Origin: Pseudarthrobacter sp. SSS035
GTDB lineage: Bacteria > Actinomycetota > Actinomycetes > Actinomycetales > Micrococcaceae
Reading direction: 5' to 3'
Assembly (NCBI RefSeq): GCF_023273875.1
Contig: NZ_CP096882.1
Coordinates: forward strand, 1,984,001 to 2,048,000
DNA: 64,000 nucleotides
The notes below the pieces were generated by a model that made no database searches, was not told the DNA's origin, and saw only the letters and a list, made by a program, of their open reading frames with translations. Each line of letters opens with the position of its first letter. Within the stretch, counting starts at the first letter, position 1. Below, piece after piece: positions 62,006 to 64,000 of the stretch. The position numbers were made by a program, and so were the translations under genes.

Positions 62006-63205
62006 GTGTCCATTGACGTAATCGCACCGACCGACAATTCAGCAGCCACTGCCCTGAGCGAGGCCGAGATCTTCGACGCCCACCAGGGCGGGAAGCTCTC
62101 GGTGACCAGCACGGTCCCGCTGTCCAACAAGCGCGACCTTTCCATCGCCTACACCCCCGGTGTGGCCGAGGTCAGCCGCGCCATCCACAACAACCCGGAA
62201 CTCGCCAAGACCCTCACCTGGGCGCAGCGCCTGGTGGTTGTGGTCAGCGACGGCACCGCGGTGCTGGGCCTGGGCAACATCGGCGCCGCCGCATCCCTGC
62301 CGGTGATGGAGGGCAAGTCCGCCCTGTTCAAGACGTTCGGCGAGCTGGATTCCATTCCCCTGGTCCTGAACACCACGGACGTCGATGAGATCGTGGAAAC
62401 CCTGGTCCGCCTCCGCCCCAGCTTCGGCGCCGTCAACCTTGAGGACATCTCGGCCCCCCGGTGCTTCGAGCTGGAAGAGAAGCTGATCGAGGCGCTGGAC
62501 TGCCCGGTCATGCACGATGACCAGCACGGCACTGCGGTGGTGGCCCTCGCCGCCCTGACGAACGCCGCCAAGGTCACCGGCCGCGAACTCGCAGACCTCC
62601 GCGTGGTGGTTTCGGGCGCCGGAGCCGCGGGCATCGCCGTCGCCGAAATCCTGCTCGCCGCCGGCATCACGGATGTAGTCCTGCTCGACTCCAAGGGCGT
62701 CATCAACCGCGAACGGGCCGACATTGCCGCCGACCCGCAGAGCAAGAAATCCCAGATGGCACAGCGCAGCAACCCCCGCAGCGTCACGGGCGGCCCCGGC
62801 GAAGCGCTGCTCGGCGCCGACGTGTTCATCGGGGTTTCCTCCTCGAAGCTGGACGAGGCGCATCTGAAGCTGATGAACGCCGACTCCATCGTGTTCGCCC
62901 TCTCCAACCCGGACCCCGAAGTCCTTCCCGAGGTGGCCGCCAAGTACGCCGCCGTGGTGGCCACCGGCCGCAGCGACTTCCCCAACCAGATCAACAACGT
63001 CCTGGCCTTCCCCGGAATCTTCCGCGGCGCGCTGGACGCCGGCGCCCGCCGGATCACGCCCGCCATGAAGCTCGCCGCGGCCCGCGCCATTGCCGAACTC
63101 GCGGAAGCTGACCTTTCGGTGGACTACATCGTGCCCAGCCCACTGGATCCGCGCGTTGCCCCGGCAGTGACGGCCGCCGTCGCCGCCGCCGTGGAAGCCG
63201 AGTAA
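62006..63205 (+). CDS. maeA: NAD-dependent malic enzyme
   Basis: 399 residues from GTG 62006 with AGGAG 9 bases upstream. In-frame ATGs at 61931 and codons further upstream exist but the extension does not match the family. 'SIAYTPGVAEVSRAI', 'VLGLGNIGAAASLPVMEGKSALFK' (in parts), 'CPVMHDDQHGTAVV' and 'VVSGAGAAGIAVAEILL' are the standard malate and NAD sites. It decarboxylates malate to pyruvate. Two strong operator-like sites in the 290-base upstream region suggest nutrient control. A strong terminator follows. Confidence 0.93.
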   Translation: MSIDVIAPTDNSAATALSEAEIFDAHQGGKLSVTSTVPLSNKRDLSIAYTPGVAEVSRAIHNNPELAKTLTWAQRLVVVVSDGTAVLGLGNIGAAASLPVMEGKSALFKTFGELDSIPLVLNTTDVDEIVETLVRLRPSFGAVNLEDISAPRCFELEEKLIEALDCPVMHDDQHGTAVVALAALTNAAKVTGRELADLRVVVSGAGAAGIAVAEILLAAGITDVVLLDSKGVINRERADIAADPQSKKSQMAQRSNPRSVTGGPGEALLGADVFIGVSSSKLDEAHLKLMNADSIVFALSNPDPEVLPEVAAKYAAVVATGRSDFPNQINNVLAFPGIFRGALDAGARRITPAMKLAAARAIAELAEADLSVDYIVPSPLDPRVAPAVTAAVAAAVEAE

Positions 63206-63231
63206 CCTCCGCCGATACAACCTGACATAAC

Positions 63232-63281
63232 GCCCGACGGCGGTGCCTCCCCGCGCAGGGGACGCACCGCCGTCGGGCTTT
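63232..63281 (+). terminator. Intrinsic terminator of malic enzyme
   Basis: 15-bp arms GCCCGACGGCGGTGC (63232-63246) and GCACCGCCGTCGGGC (63264-63278) followed by TTT. Lies 26 bases after the stop. One of the clearest terminators here. Confidence 0.85.
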
Positions 63282-63335
63282 AAGTGTGAAGTAAACCTGC
63301 GAAGCTCACCTCTGCGCCACCCTAAACTGGGGCAC

Positions 63336-63836
63336 ATGAACTCCGAAACCGTGGTGAGCATCCTGTGCGGCCTGGCGATCCTCGTGGGGGTGGCGGGCAC
63401 CATCATCCCCATCCTGCCCGGCAGCTTCCTGATCGGGCTCAGCCTGCTGGCGTGGGCTATCTGGGGCGGAGCCGGTGCTATCGGCTGGGTGGTTTTCGCG
63501 GTGGGCATGGTGTTTGTGCTGGCCGGTATGTCGGCCAGCGCCGTGCTGACCGGACGGAAACTCAAGCAGCACGGCATTCCCAGCCGGAGCGTGGTGATCG
63601 GCCTCGTGGCGGGCGTGATCGGCATGTTCATCATCCCCGTCGTGGGGCTCTTTATCGGGTTCGCCGCCGGCCTGCTGCTCAGCGAGCTGCACCGGACCCG
63701 GCGCTTCCGCACCGCAACCACCACCAGCTGGGCCGCCCTGAAGGCCACCGGGCTGGGCATGCTGGCGGAGTTCGGGCTGGCGTGCCTGGCGGGCAGCACC
63801 TGGGTGATCGGGCTCTGGGTTGCCGCCGCCACGTAG
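63336..63836 (+). CDS. DUF456 family membrane protein
   Basis: 166 residues, five or six hydrophobic segments with glycine-rich turns. 'GTIIPILPGSFLIGLSLLAWAIW' and 'GLVAGVIGMFIIPVVGLFIGF' (in parts) match the DUF456 pattern of small, conserved, uncharacterised membrane proteins. ATG 63336 is chosen; upstream in-frame sequence lies in the malic enzyme terminator. No close operon partner. Confidence 0.82.
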   Translation: MNSETVVSILCGLAILVGVAGTIIPILPGSFLIGLSLLAWAIWGGAGAIGWVVFAVGMVFVLAGMSASAVLTGRKLKQHGIPSRSVVIGLVAGVIGMFIIPVVGLFIGFAAGLLLSELHRTRRFRTATTTSWAALKATGLGMLAEFGLACLAGSTWVIGLWVAAAT

Positions 63837-63871
63837 GGCGTGCACGCAGGTCCGCCACGTAGCATGGAGGG

Positions 63872-64000
63872 ATGACCGCGGGGGATGCCAGAGGACCGAT
63901 TTACCGGGACGCGCGTGACCTGACGCCGTTCGGGAACGCCCACCTGCAGACCCCTGTCCGGGAACTCGCCGGCAGCGTGGGCGGGCTGATCCATGGTGTG
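63872..64000 (+). CDS. Hypothetical protein, truncated at window end
   Basis: 43 codons from ATG 63872 remain open to base 64000. GGAGG lies only one base before the ATG, so another start is possible. Visible sequence 'RDLTPFGNAHLQTPVREL' is not assigned to a family by me. Confidence 0.45.
   Translation, partial: MTAGDARGPIYRDARDLTPFGNAHLQTPVRELAGSVGGLIHGV

Noticed and set aside
62039..63994. 651-residue minus-strand frame opposite malic enzyme and DUF456
   Set aside because: It runs through the malic enzyme terminator and two supported genes and has no recognisable domain.

Overview
The window is chromosomal DNA from a high-GC Gram-positive bacterium, most likely an Arthrobacter-type member of the Micrococcales (Arthrobacter, Pseudarthrobacter or Paenarthrobacter). 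The evidence is GC-rich codon use, frequent GTG and TTG starts, lipoproteins, a three-subunit transhydrogenase, a 180-kDa NAD-glutamate dehydrogenase, and small palindromic repeats between genes. The genus is an inference. I saw no tRNA, rRNA, transposase, prophage or CRISPR array, so this looks like core and metabolic chromosome rather than an island.

Layout: 1-2.0 kb holds the end of a beta-ketoadipate CoA-transferase pair (pcaI/pcaJ) and an IclR regulator. 2.1-6.0 kb is a pntAA-pntAB-pntB operon and a lipid kinase. 6.1-8.8 kb has an ACT-domain membrane protein, a FUSC transporter and thymidine kinase. 8.9-12.9 kb is a minus-strand ABC importer of the iron(III)/aminoethylphosphonate type. 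13.1-21.5 kb carries a thioesterase, a GNAT, the giant glutamate dehydrogenase, a histidine phosphatase and purB. 21.7-23.4 kb is a translationally coupled pair: a small WXG100-like protein and an alpha/beta hydrolase with a WXG-like N-terminus. 23.4-29.6 kb has a holin-like membrane protein, a hisC-like gene broken by a C8 tract, a 2-oxoacid dehydrogenase E1alpha-E1beta-E2 operon and a PAP2 protein. 29.6-34.4 kb has a universal stress protein, an aminotransferase, a GerMN lipoprotein and a divergent FMN reductase/TetR pair. 34.7-40.7 kb is a complete peptide ABC importer. 40.8-46.3 kb has a Gfo/Idh oxidoreductase, a secreted subtilisin, and alanine dehydrogenase divergent from a PucR regulator. 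46.4-54.5 kb has small proteins followed by a PTS region (HPr, enzyme I, TetR, MtlA, MtlD). 54.7-64 kb has transporters, an RraA-like protein, a TetR regulator, malic enzyme and a DUF456 protein.

Functionally the region favours flexible carbon and nitrogen use. Aromatic catabolism ends at pcaIJ. Mannitol enters by a dedicated IICBA permease fed by the adjacent EI and HPr and is oxidised by MtlD. Peptides are cut by the secreted protease and imported by the peptide ABC system; amino acids are deaminated by Ald and the NAD-GDH; branched-chain or pyruvate-type 2-oxoacids go through E1/E2. Malic enzyme and transhydrogenase balance reduced cofactors.

The most interesting non-coding content is a set of dispersed palindromic repeats. 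One family has stems that differ in sequence but stay paired. Another is inserted in frame into the E2 linker. There are also candidate operators: a nested palindrome before the E1alpha gene, a DasR-like plus a Crp-like site before malic enzyme, and a MarR-like palindrome before a DHA2 exporter.
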